Positions 16,935 through 25,588 of a stretch of DNA of 64,000 nt are shown here, in pieces. Origin of the DNA: Enterococcus sp. 5H (GTDB lineage Bacteria; Bacillota; Bacilli; Lactobacillales; Enterococcaceae); the NCBI RefSeq assembly GCF_028128615.1, contig NZ_AMDP01000061.1:62001-126000 (forward strand), written 5' to 3'. The first letter of the stretch is position 1. Every line of letters begins with the position of its first letter. The notes beneath the pieces are model-generated. The model was not told the DNA's origin, ran no database searches, and worked only from the letters and a program-made list of their open reading frames with translations. The position numbers and the translations under genes were made by a program.

Positions 16935-16970
16935 AAAATCTGTCGTAAATTGAAATGGATAAATAAATGA

Positions 16971-16986
16971 ATGTACCGTTTAACAT
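16971..16986. promoter_or_regulatory. Imperfect palindrome upstream of the sigma-54 promoter
   Basis: ATGTACCGTTTAACAT has ATGT/ACAT ends and partly symmetric centre and is centred about 70 bases upstream of the predicted start. It may be part of the DgaR upstream activating sequence or a degenerate cre. The evidence is weak. Confidence 0.25.
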
Positions 16987-17002
16987 TAACCATTAATCAA
17001 GT

Positions 17003-17045
17003 ACAAAAAAAGCCCATAACAGCTACTATTAATCACTGTTACGGA
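17003..17045 (-). terminator. Terminator of dgaR
   Basis: AGTCCGTAACAG and CTGTTATGGGCT pair over 12 positions (including wobbles) and are followed on the minus strand by TTTTTTT, just after the dgaR stop. It separates the activator from the operon it controls. Confidence 0.85.
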
Positions 17046-17058
17046 CTGCTGGATCTTC

Positions 17059-19878
17059 TTAAATTTCATAGAGTAGCTCATAGATATATTTAATTTCCAA
17101 CGGTGAAAATTGGACATTATACGACACTTCTAAAGGGCGAAAAGCCATTTTTATGACAGATGCTTCATTTGGGATATCTTTATACGACACATTATAATCA
17201 GCTACACCGTAGTCATTATTAACGACCAGGCGTTCCACTGTACAACAGGTGTGGATCAAAAAACGCAGCATGATTTTTTCATCACTCACTAAATTTAACT
17301 GCCGGCATAAATCATCATATATTTGGCTGACTTCGATTGACAGACGCTGCGGGTTAAGCACGGTAATATGATTGATGATCGCTTTTAAAGATAAGCCGTG
17401 AATATAACGTTTGGCGATCTGGTCTTTCAACACACGATTTTTTTCATCAGCTAAGTCATATCCAAATAAGCGCAAAAGTCGTTCTACCCCTTTTTCAGAA
17501 AACAATTCTTCTAGAGGAATAAATGGAATATCAGGAACTTCTGTCTGGAAGGTTCCCACAATACCAACTAACTTTTCATCAGTCCGTATATGTTGATGGA
17601 TACGTTCAATATCTTGGATTTCGCTATTATCCAATGTTAAGATTCGAATATTTTGCAGCACTTCTTCTTGAAATACGTCAACAATCAATTTTTCAATTTT
17701 TAACGCAGTTCCTAAACCTGTCATACAGGAAACGATAAGCACTTTTGAGTCGAAGAAATGCCCTTTTTTACAGACTGATGAAAGATGACCTTTTTCATTT
17801 AGTACTGGTAAAAGATAAGCAAAGTCTGTGGATTCATAAATGACTTCTCGAGAAACCTCCAGTAAGGGCAAAAGATTAATATTTTTGATGAGCAACACGT
17901 CAATTCCAAATTCTTCACTGATCAAATTGCCAAAATAGACAAGGGAACCAATATCCACCAATAAAATCAAACGCTTATATTCATTAATTTTAATGATACT
18001 TTTAACTTTTTCTAGCGTCTCTTCTACGGTTTGATGGATCGGCATATTAACCACTTTTAAAAGATTGCTGGAAAAAAGAATATTCGAATACTCAGCCATA
18101 CTTGTTGCAGTCGTTGCACCATGCGCTACCACAATCACACCACATTCATCATTACGCTGATATTGACTATCTGCTTGTTTTAACTTCCTTAAAAATAAGC
18201 CCAAATAAGTAATTTCTGTTTTTGGAAGTTCAACCAAGAAGAGTTCATTTATCTTCTCTACAATGTCCTTTGCAACATCATAGTTGTCCAAACGCCCCAG
18301 CATTAACTGACTAGAATATAAGTAGAAATCATCATTGGGGATTTCCATAAATAAAAATGTAGAATAAATATGATTTGCTAATACATCTACTAAATTTTTA
18401 GGGATTGTAGAACCTGTTAAAGCAGAAATATATTCACTCAATTCAGTGATTTTTTCTTCAAAACTTTCATCTAGTTTCCGAAAAGATTGTGATTTTGTCG
18501 TCGGCTCAAACAAGCGCATATCAAATAGCTGATCGATCTTTTTTTGTAAAATTGAAGCTACTTCCTTTTGCGGAATATTGCTATTTTTCAAATTAGAAAA
18601 TTCCTTCAATAAAAAATCATAAAAGGCATCATTTACTTTATCTTTTTCAGCAAAGTAATGACTGACAGCAGCTTGATTATCTGCTTTTATCCTCAAATTT
18701 TCTCCATTTAGTAATTCATTCAAAGCGATTTGGTCTTTCGCATCTTTTTCAAAAGGCTCTTCATTTTGTACTAACGTTTGGTCGATAACTAATGTATGAG
18801 ATTGCTTTTCAATTTGTTTTAAGTATCCTTGCGCACAAATAAACTGGATTTCAGATTTCATTTCACCTACATTGCCACTATAATTTTTGAAGACTAATTG
18901 CTCAATAACGGCATAAGAAACGGTAATATCTTTTTTAATCTTACGACTTTCATTTTGGAAAAATTTAATAACTAACTCAATTTTTTCCTGGATTGGACGC
19001 TCTTTTACAGAAGGTAAAAGCAACGTAACCGGAATTCGTCGTAAAAAGGTTTTCAAAAAAGTTTGAGAAAAATCTTCAGTCGTCGCAAAAATAAAACGGA
19101 TATTGACTGATCGTTTAACATCGGCTTCGCCCATTCGAGAAAAGTAGCCTTTATCCAATAAAGTAAATAATTTTTCCTGTCCTTCATTTGGCAGACGATG
19201 AACTTCATCTAAAAACAAAAATCCCTGATCTGCGTATTCTACTAACCCTGCTTTATCCGTATCTGCTCCAGTGAAACTTCCTTTTTTATAACCGAAAAGA
19301 TGGGTCGTCAATAACTCTGGATTATTGAAATATTCTGAGCAGTTAAAATAAATAAACGGAACTTCTGAACCTGTATACGACTCAAAATAATGATGTAGTG
19401 ATTCAGCTAATAAGGTTTTTCCAACACCTGATTCGCCTCCGATCAACATATTCAATCCATTAGGCGGATAAAGTACCGCTGCTTTAAGCTTGTCTATTTT
19501 ATCTTTTAAGCTACCTTTATACCCAATGATTTCCGAGAACGCTTCTGGTTTATTTCCACCCAAAAAAGAAAGCGCTGTCTTTTGTTCACCTAAAAAATCG
19601 GTTAATTCATCGATCGACGAAAATATCAGGTACTTTTTAAAGACACAGTTGAATTGATTTTCTAATTCTTTTTTATCAAAGAACAACACGGGACGGCTTT
19701 TAACCTTGACTGCCTCTTGGTTGCTGAGCAACTTATTCAAATCTTCGCTAACAGTATTTCTAGCTAAAGATACTATTTTACTGATCTGCAGTGCTGTAAC
19801 TCCACTTAATTTGTTCAGAGAACATTGCTCACTCGTTTGCTCACTCAGGATCTTGCTTACTTTTTCTATACGTTGCAC
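17059..19878 (-). CDS. dgaR: LevR/DgaR-type sigma-54-dependent PTS-regulated activator
   Basis: The 939-residue regulator starts with a helix-turn-helix (ALQISKIVSLARNTVSEDLN, residues 28-48), followed by an AAA+ domain with GGESGVGKTLL near residue 149 and KKGSFTGAD near 200, the GAFTGA-type loop that contacts sigma-54. A PRD lies around 470-580, then an EIIA-Man-like domain with VVAHGATTATSMAEYSN near 585, an EIIB-like region (VLIVSCMTGLGTALK, residues ~710-725) and a truncated second PRD at the end. EII/HPr phosphorylation of these domains is known to switch LevR. The GTG at 19878 has GAGGTG seven bases before it. Confidence 0.9.
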   Translation of the reverse strand: MQRIEKVSKILSEQTSEQCSLNKLSGVTALQISKIVSLARNTVSEDLNKLLSNQEAVKVKSRPVLFFDKKELENQFNCVFKKYLIFSSIDELTDFLGEQKTALSFLGGNKPEAFSEIIGYKGSLKDKIDKLKAAVLYPPNGLNMLIGGESGVGKTLLAESLHHYFESYTGSEVPFIYFNCSEYFNNPELLTTHLFGYKKGSFTGADTDKAGLVEYADQGFLFLDEVHRLPNEGQEKLFTLLDKGYFSRMGEADVKRSVNIRFIFATTEDFSQTFLKTFLRRIPVTLLLPSVKERPIQEKIELVIKFFQNESRKIKKDITVSYAVIEQLVFKNYSGNVGEMKSEIQFICAQGYLKQIEKQSHTLVIDQTLVQNEEPFEKDAKDQIALNELLNGENLRIKADNQAAVSHYFAEKDKVNDAFYDFLLKEFSNLKNSNIPQKEVASILQKKIDQLFDMRLFEPTTKSQSFRKLDESFEEKITELSEYISALTGSTIPKNLVDVLANHIYSTFLFMEIPNDDFYLYSSQLMLGRLDNYDVAKDIVEKINELFLVELPKTEITYLGLFLRKLKQADSQYQRNDECGVIVVAHGATTATSMAEYSNILFSSNLLKVVNMPIHQTVEETLEKVKSIIKINEYKRLILLVDIGSLVYFGNLISEEFGIDVLLIKNINLLPLLEVSREVIYESTDFAYLLPVLNEKGHLSSVCKKGHFFDSKVLIVSCMTGLGTALKIEKLIVDVFQEEVLQNIRILTLDNSEIQDIERIHQHIRTDEKLVGIVGTFQTEVPDIPFIPLEELFSEKGVERLLRLFGYDLADEKNRVLKDQIAKRYIHGLSLKAIINHITVLNPQRLSIEVSQIYDDLCRQLNLVSDEKIMLRFLIHTCCTVERLVVNNDYGVADYNVSYKDIPNEASVIKMAFRPLEVSYNVQFSPLEIKYIYELLYEI

Positions 19879-20129
19879 ACCTACTCACCTCGTTCACCTA
19901 TTACTAACACAACATTATACTGGATTGTTTTGAAAGTTGATAGAGGAGAATTTAGCCAGAGGTAAATAAATTATTGCACTTTTTCCAGATTATTTTTTAG
20001 ATTATACAAAAAAAAGCAACCTTCTTAACAATAAAAGTCTTTTAAGTTTTTCTAGAGTCTAAAGATTATTTTAGTATCATTAGAAATCAGACTTTTCTCC
20101 CAAATGCGAATTTTTCCCATTTATAGTAT

Positions 20130-20178
20130 ACAAAAAAACTGCAGGTAAAGCCTTTATCAAGACTTTCTCTACAGTTTG
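20130..20178 (-). terminator. Terminator downstream of mgtE
   Basis: AAACTGTAGAGAAAGTC and GGCTTTACCTGCAGTTT form a 17-bp stem with two mismatches, followed by TTTTT on the minus strand. The rest of the 19879-20130 gap holds the dgaR leader with a TATAAT at 19914-19919 and no gene. Confidence 0.75.
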
Positions 20179-20211
20179 AAGCTCCAAAAAAAATATTTTT
20201 AAACATCCATT

Positions 20212-21573
20212 TCACACAAAATACTGCATAAACAAACTAGCAATATTGAAATAAATCAACACACTGGTCAAATCACTTAATGTTGTAATAAATGGACCGC
20301 TAGCAACCGCTGGATCAAATCCCAACTTATCCATTAACATCGGAATTAAACTTCCTGCTAAATTAGCAACTGTAATCGCGCAAAGCATCGCCATCCCAAT
20401 CACAAATCCTAATGGAAAATTGTGCTGCCAAATCCCAACTACAATAAAAATTGCTACTCCTGTAACAGCACCTGTAACTAAACCAGTTAAAACTTCACTG
20501 AAAATTAAACGACTAAAATTATTATCTTTCTCATCTGACACGGCTAAGCGCCTAACTGCAACGGCTAATGATTGAGTTCCCGCATTCCCGGCAGTCCCAG
20601 TAATTAAAGAAATAAATACAGCTAAAATACTTGCTTCACTTACTAATTCTTCATAATGGCTGATTAATGTCGCTGTAGACATTCCTAAAAATAACAAAGT
20701 GATTAGCCAAGGCAAACGTTTTGAGGCCGCTTTGATTGGATTTTCGCTGACTTCTTCAACGTTAACCCCCGCCAAACCAGAATAGTCACTGGCAGCTTCA
20801 TCATCAATAACATCGATAATATCATCAACGGTAACAATCCCTAACAAATGATCATCATAATCTGTAACTGGTAATGCCAAGAAATCATAATCTCGAATTG
20901 TTTGAGCAACATCTTCTTGGTCATCGCCAACATGAACTGAAATAACACGTTCACTTAAAACATCTGAAATCATCGTATCATCGTCATTTACAATCAAATC
21001 ACGTAAGGAAATAACTCCTACTAAATGATTTTCTTGATCTACTACATATACATAGTAAATCGTTTCAGCTACGTCTGCTTGATTTTTTAACACATACATC
21101 GCAGAACGAACTGTTTGATTTGCTACAATCGATACAAATTCCGTCGTCATGATCGATCCCGCAGTATCATCTTCATAATGCAATAACTCTTTGATTTCGC
21201 CAGCGTCTTCTGAACTCATCAAACTTAGATATTTAGCTTTTTGTTTTTTATCCAGCATATTCAATAAGTCAACTGCATTATCTGTATACATTTCAGATAA
21301 CATTTCCGCCGCATAACTTGGACGCATTTCAGCGATGTAATCTTTCATATTTTCATTATCTTCTTCAATCACATCAAACATATCGGCTAATTCTTTCGGT
21401 GACAGATAACTATAGATTAGTTGCCGATTTTCTTCATCAATTGATTGATAAAACTGACCTTGCTCATATATATGAAGAGTTAAAAACAACTCCCGAAATT
21501 CAGTCATTTGCTGCTCTTGTAACTTTTCCAACAGCAAATCGAAATGTTCTTCCATTTCTTGCCCTTCATTCAT
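20212..21573 (-). CDS. mgtE: Magnesium transporter MgtE
   Basis: The 453-residue protein has a cytoplasmic helical N-domain (residues 1-130), two CBS domains (about 135-255, with SIMTTEFVSIVANQTV and LGIVTVDDIIDVIDDEA) and a five-helix membrane domain with TGTAGNAGTQSLAVAVRR. MgtE imports Mg2+ and closes when its N and CBS domains bind Mg2+. The ATG at 21573 is chosen over an in-frame TTG at 21591 because AAAGGAGAGG lies directly upstream of it and because 453 residues is the family length. It is the last gene of the relQ-nadK-rluD-mgtE unit. No Mg riboswitch is seen. Confidence 0.94.
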   Translation of the reverse strand: MNEGQEMEEHFDLLLEKLQEQQMTEFRELFLTLHIYEQGQFYQSIDEENRQLIYSYLSPKELADMFDVIEEDNENMKDYIAEMRPSYAAEMLSEMYTDNAVDLLNMLDKKQKAKYLSLMSSEDAGEIKELLHYEDDTAGSIMTTEFVSIVANQTVRSAMYVLKNQADVAETIYYVYVVDQENHLVGVISLRDLIVNDDDTMISDVLSERVISVHVGDDQEDVAQTIRDYDFLALPVTDYDDHLLGIVTVDDIIDVIDDEAASDYSGLAGVNVEEVSENPIKAASKRLPWLITLLFLGMSTATLISHYEELVSEASILAVFISLITGTAGNAGTQSLAVAVRRLAVSDEKDNNFSRLIFSEVLTGLVTGAVTGVAIFIVVGIWQHNFPLGFVIGMAMLCAITVANLAGSLIPMLMDKLGFDPAVASGPFITTLSDLTSVLIYFNIASLFMQYFV

Positions 21574-21592
21574 TCGTACCTCTCCTTTCAAT

Positions 21593-22486
21593 CTAGAATT
21601 GATCTACTATTTTTTTCATGTCTTCTGCTAATGGAGAAGTTACAGTTAATTTCTTTTTGGTAAAAGGGTGAGTAAAACTGAGTTGACAACAATGGAGTGC
21701 TTGGCGATTGATCTGCTGATCCATTTTCCCACCGTACATATCATCTCCCAACAAAGGGCAGCCAATTGCTTCAAAATGAACTCTTATTTGATGTGTTCGC
21801 CCTGTATGCAGCTGAATACTTACAAGCGCTTTATCTGCCCCGCGGTTTTCAAGCCAATACTCAGTTTCAGCAGATTGACCCGTTTCAACCACTTTTCTTT
21901 TTAGTAAAGATGTTAAATCCCTTCCGATTGGCAGCTGAATGGTTCCATGATCCTTTAATACTGAAACTGTACCGCCAACTAACGCCTGATAAATTTTAAC
22001 GACCGCTTTTTTTCTTAATTCTTGGTCCAATAATGCATGAGCAAATCCATGTTTAGCAAATAGCATCAAGCCTGTCGTATCACGATCTAAGCGTGTAACC
22101 ACATGAATTACCTGATTTTTATACTTCTGTGCTTTATAATAGGCTTTAACGCGGTTTGCCATTGTTCCATTGGGATGATATTGCGCCGGAATCGATGCAA
22201 CACCAGCTGGTTTTTCAACAATTAAAAAATGCTCATCCTCAAAAACAATCGTAATCGGCTTTTCATCACACAATAAAGTTTCATGCTCTTGTTCATCTGG
22301 GATAGTGATTTTCACCTGATCCCCGTAAGACAGCTTAAACAAGGCATTTTCAACGATTTGATTTACTTCAATTTTGCCACCTTGAAACTTTATTTTTGCT
22401 AAAAGACCTTTTGAAACTCCTTGTTCTTTCAAAAAATATTTTACTTGCTGCGATTCTTTTTTATCTACTGTCCAAACAAATTCCAT
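21593..22486 (-). CDS. RluA/RluD-family pseudouridine synthase
   Basis: The protein (297 residues from the ATG at 22486) begins with an S4-like RNA-binding segment (KYFLKEQGVSKGLLAKI through GDQVKITIP) and then a catalytic domain with HVVTRLDRDTTGLMLFAKH, carrying the catalytic aspartate, and LHTGRTHQIRVHFEAIGCPLLGD. It isomerises uridines in rRNA or tRNA; the exact site, and so a gene symbol, cannot be read. A start at 22516 would overlap nadK and lacks a ribosome site; GAGG precedes 22486 with a long 12-base gap. B. subtilis has the equivalent yjbO after nadK. Confidence 0.88.
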   Translation of the reverse strand: MEFVWTVDKKESQQVKYFLKEQGVSKGLLAKIKFQGGKIEVNQIVENALFKLSYGDQVKITIPDEQEHETLLCDEKPITIVFEDEHFLIVEKPAGVASIPAQYHPNGTMANRVKAYYKAQKYKNQVIHVVTRLDRDTTGLMLFAKHGFAHALLDQELRKKAVVKIYQALVGGTVSVLKDHGTIQLPIGRDLTSLLKRKVVETGQSAETEYWLENRGADKALVSIQLHTGRTHQIRVHFEAIGCPLLGDDMYGGKMDQQINRQALHCCQLSFTHPFTKKKLTVTSPLAEDMKKIVDQF

Positions 22487-22493
22487 TATCTTA

Positions 22494-23291
22494 TTAATCC
22501 TCACTAATAAAGGCATCTTTTACGCGATGCCAAAAATGCATATGTCGATAAGAGGCAAAATGAATACGCTCTTCTGCTATTTTATAATAAATTGATTTAA
22601 TATCATCTTGGTAAATATCTAATTGATCGACTGTAACCAAATAATCTTTACTGTCCTGCAATTTAATCTCTACCCATTCAGTATGTGCTATTACGATTGG
22701 TGATCCTAACGTTCGAAATACACGATTATTTAAAGAAGCAATTTCTGCTAACTGAAATGCATTGATACTTGGATGTAAAACCGCACCGCCCACACTTTTA
22801 TTATACGCTGTTGAACCGGTCGGAGTAGATACAGATAATCCATCACCACGAAAACGTTCGAATAATTCATCTTTAATAAACACATCAGCCACCATCGTTC
22901 GGTTTGCTCGCTTAATCGTCGATTCATTCAACGCTAAGAAATGTTTGTCCGGCTTGCTACTGCGAAAACTAATTTTCACATCTAATAATGGGTAGCTAAT
23001 GCTTTTTTCCTGATGAACTAACAAACTTTGAACTAACTCTTCAAGCTCATAATCGCGCCAATCCGTATAAAAACCCAAATGTCCTGTATGAACGCCTAAG
23101 AAACTAACCTCATCAAGCCGATGACTAAAACGATGGAAGGCTGATAATAAGGTTCCATCACCACCAACTGAAATTACAAGATCCGGCTGATGATCGTTTA
23201 TTTCAATATTATTTTTTTTCAAAAGCAGGAGTAAATGACGCGTAACTTCATTTGATTTACGCTCATGATTATGAACAATTGCTACTTTCAT
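22494..23291 (-). CDS. nadK: NAD kinase
   Basis: From the ATG at 23291 the protein has 265 residues, the usual length. LVISVGGDGTLLSAFHRF carries the GGDGT nucleotide motif near residue 45, FLALNESTIKR the conserved NE, and RGDGLSVSTPTGSTAYNKSVGGAVLHP the second signature. NadK makes NADP from NAD and ATP. A GGGGGAG ribosome site precedes this ATG, whereas longer upstream reading runs through the relQ end. It follows relQ by 10 bases, the same order as Bacillus yjbM-yjbN. Confidence 0.95.
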   Translation of the reverse strand: MKVAIVHNHERKSNEVTRHLLLLLKKNNIEINDHQPDLVISVGGDGTLLSAFHRFSHRLDEVSFLGVHTGHLGFYTDWRDYELEELVQSLLVHQEKSISYPLLDVKISFRSSKPDKHFLALNESTIKRANRTMVADVFIKDELFERFRGDGLSVSTPTGSTAYNKSVGGAVLHPSINAFQLAEIASLNNRVFRTLGSPIVIAHTEWVEIKLQDSKDYLVTVDQLDIYQDDIKSIYYKIAEERIHFASYRHMHFWHRVKDAFISED

Positions 23292-23301
23292 TTCACTCCC
23301 C

Positions 23302-23982
23302 CTATTCTTCAGTTGATTCTTCTTTACTTTTAGCGATACGTTTATAATAATTATCTTTTGATTTTCCTCGTCCATGAGAGAAAAGATGTTGGGCTTCTTG
23401 AATTTCCTCCCGAATCGTTGACATTTCTTCATCTAATTGATAAGCAGCTTCAGCAGCACGCTGCAGTCGCTCCTTCATCTCTTCAGGAAAGATACCTTGA
23501 TATTTATAGTTTAACGAATGTTCAATAGTGGCCCAAAAATTCATTGCCAATGTTCGAATTTGAATTTCGGCTAAAATCTTTTTCTCACCTGTTATTAGTT
23601 GAACTGGATATTCAATCACTAAATGATATGATCGATAGCCACTCTCTTTTTTATTGGTAATATAATCCCGCTCTTGAATAATGTGTAAATCCTTACGATT
23701 GCGAATAATATCCACAACTTGGCGAATATCTTCCACAAACTGACACATAATCCTCAGACCAGCAATATCCTGCATTTCCTCTTCAATACGATCTACTGGA
23801 ATATTTCGTAAAGCAGCTTTCGTTAAAATGCTATCTACTGGTTTCACTCGACCTGTTACAAACTCAATAGGTGTATGTTTATTTTGTTCTCGAAACTGTT
23901 TGCGGATTCCGCGCAGCTTAACTTTCATTTCTCCAACAGCCTGTTCATACGGTGCTAGAAAAAGCTCCCACTCTTTTTCCAT
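23302..23982 (-). CDS. relQ: Small alarmone synthetase RelQ (GTP pyrophosphokinase)
   Basis: The 226-residue protein has only the RelA/SpoT synthetase domain: KAALRNIPVDRIEEEMQDIAGLRI for the acceptor side, ESGYRSYHLVIEYPV, and AEIQIRTLAMNFWATIEHSLNYKY with the catalytic core. There is no HD hydrolase domain. RelQ makes ppGpp/pppGpp (and pGpp) and in E. faecalis sets basal alarmone levels and drug tolerance. The ATG at 23982 is selected because GAGGGATTAGG lies before it; the GTG at 24015 has no such site. It heads the relQ-nadK-rluD-mgtE unit and is divergent from the CYTH gene. Confidence 0.95.
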   Translation of the reverse strand: MEKEWELFLAPYEQAVGEMKVKLRGIRKQFREQNKHTPIEFVTGRVKPVDSILTKAALRNIPVDRIEEEMQDIAGLRIMCQFVEDIRQVVDIIRNRKDLHIIQERDYITNKKESGYRSYHLVIEYPVQLITGEKKILAEIQIRTLAMNFWATIEHSLNYKYQGIFPEEMKERLQRAAEAAYQLDEEMSTIREEIQEAQHLFSHGRGKSKDNYYKRIAKSKEESTEE

Positions 23983-24176
23983 CCTAATCCCTCTATTTCC
24001 TTGAATTTGATTCACAGCTTATTTTACCACAGTGACAGGAAAAATAGGATAATTTGAGAAATTGTATAAAATTTTTCGACAATAGTAAATTTTTTAACTT
24101 CTAGTTCACTTTTCTTGACGTAAACGGGTAAAGTATGTAAAAATTGAATTAAATTAAAGAAGGTAGGTCAAAATCT

Positions 24177-24770
24177 GTGAGTGAGAATCTTGAAATAGAA
24201 TTTAAAACATTACTATCCAAAGAAGAATTTTCACGGACCATTGAATACTTTCATTTAAATGAAGAAAATTTTTTTACACAAACTAATTATTATTTTGATT
24301 CAACCGATTTTCAATTAAAAAAACAAAAAATCGGTCTAAGAGTTCGCACATTAGCAAATAATGCAGAAATTACTTTAAAAATCCCTCAAAAAGTTGGCTT
24401 GTTGGAAATAAACGATGCTCTTTCTCTAGATGAAGCGCAGAAAATTATTGAATCGGCTACACTTCCAGATCGCGGGAATGTGTATAACAAGTTAACTGAA
24501 TTAGGAATTAATAAAGATGATTTACGTTTAATTGGCAGCTTAACAACTAAACGAGCAGAAAAAAAACTTCCCCAAGGTTTACTCGCGCTAGATGAAAGTT
24601 GGTACAATGAGCAACATGATTTTGAATTAGAATTAGAAGTTGATGACGCAGAAAAAGGCAGAGAAAGTTTCCTTTATGTATTGGATAGTTTGACTATCAA
24701 AGAATCACCGTCACCAAATAAAATTCAACGAATGATGCTAAGCTCAAATAGAAATATTAAGAAGTTATAA
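24177..24770 (+). CDS. CYTH-domain protein, probable inorganic triphosphatase
   Basis: This 197-residue protein begins SENLEIEFKTLLSKEEF, where EIEFK is the ExExK motif of the CYTH tunnel fold. LRVRTLANNAEITLKIPQK and ELELEVDDAEKG supply the further charged residues lining the tunnel. Bacterial members (YjbK in Bacillus) hydrolyse inorganic triphosphate or bind nucleotides. The start is GTG at 24177. It is divergent from relQ and next to spxH, the same neighbourhood as B. subtilis yjbK, which hints at a link with nucleotide signalling, but that is inference. Confidence 0.9.
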   Translation: MSENLEIEFKTLLSKEEFSRTIEYFHLNEENFFTQTNYYFDSTDFQLKKQKIGLRVRTLANNAEITLKIPQKVGLLEINDALSLDEAQKIIESATLPDRGNVYNKLTELGINKDDLRLIGSLTTKRAEKKLPQGLLALDESWYNEQHDFELELEVDDAEKGRESFLYVLDSLTIKESPSPNKIQRMMLSSNRNIKKL

Positions 24771-24880
24771 TGATAGACCTTATCATTTCATTTTTACTTG
24801 TTTTTCTGATAAATTAGGAACACTTAGTTGAGAAGAAATGATGTCTAGTCGCAAAAAGGGTCAAATTGGAGGAAGTATGA

Positions 24881-25531
24881 ATGATTGAAATCTATCTGTT
24901 CGTTAATCCTTTAGGGGGCATTTGTCTCAATGTAGAAAAGGATATTTTAAAATTAGTTGAAACTGAGAATAAAAAAATTCAGTTTCGTTTCATTCCATTA
25001 GTAAATATGAGGACGATTAATGATCTTATAAAATTATTTGAGATTCCGCCTCACGATATTGAACAGCGCAATAAACTGTTTGAAGATATTTACTCTGCTG
25101 CTTTGGATTATAAGGCAGCTCAATTACAAGGCAAGAAAAAAGGGCGTCATTTGCTGCTTGGTTTACAAAAAGCTGTAGCAGAAGACAATATTCCTTATTC
25201 TTCAGAATTAGCTGAACAATTAGTCAGCGAAGCTGGTGGTGATTTAGATATGTTTAAAGCAGACCGCCAATCTGAATTTGTCAAAGAATCTTTTCAAACA
25301 GACCAACAAATTGCTCGTGAAATGGGTATTGTTAAACACCCTTCAGCGGTTGTTTATAATTATACGTGTGATCGAGATTTTGGCGTTCTTGTTGAAAACT
25401 GTGAATCAATGGATGAAATCAAAAAACTTTGTGATACTTCTGAAGAAAACCTTCAATTTATCCATGAAACCTTTGAGCTAAACCATTACAACGAACCTCG
25501 TGTCCCACACGGACATTTACATTTACTTTAA
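24881..25531 (+). CDS. spxH: SpxH (YjbH) family adaptor, thioredoxin-like, CxxC lost
   Basis: The 216-residue protein is a DsbA-like thioredoxin-fold protein. SpxH/YjbH binds Spx and directs it to ClpXP for degradation. B. subtilis YjbH has a CPEC-type CxxC near the N-terminus; here the equivalent reads NPLGGICLNVE, so only one cysteine remains. The rest keeps the family's KQRNKLFEDIYSAALDYKAA-like helical region (DIYSAALDYKAAQLQGK) and the MGIVKHPSAVVYNY strand. GGAGGAAG precedes the ATG. The target gene spx is 4 kb away. Confidence 0.85.
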   Translation: MIEIYLFVNPLGGICLNVEKDILKLVETENKKIQFRFIPLVNMRTINDLIKLFEIPPHDIEQRNKLFEDIYSAALDYKAAQLQGKKKGRHLLLGLQKAVAEDNIPYSSELAEQLVSEAGGDLDMFKADRQSEFVKESFQTDQQIAREMGIVKHPSAVVYNYTCDRDFGVLVENCESMDEIKKLCDTSEENLQFIHETFELNHYNEPRVPHGHLHLL

Positions 25532-25534
25532 ATC

Positions 25535-25572
25535 AAAAAAACCATCTTCCGTTTAAAAGAAGATGGTTTTTT
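25535..25572. terminator. Bidirectional terminator between spxH and pepF
   Basis: AAAAAACCATCTTC and GAAGATGGTTTTTT form a perfect 14-bp stem with a nine-base loop in the convergent gap. Confidence 0.9.
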
Positions 25573-25588
25573 AAGTACTTAATAAAGT

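Noticed and set aside
21593-21800. Mg2+ riboswitch before mgtE
   Set aside because: mgtE lies 20 bases after an upstream gene, leaving no room for an M-box.
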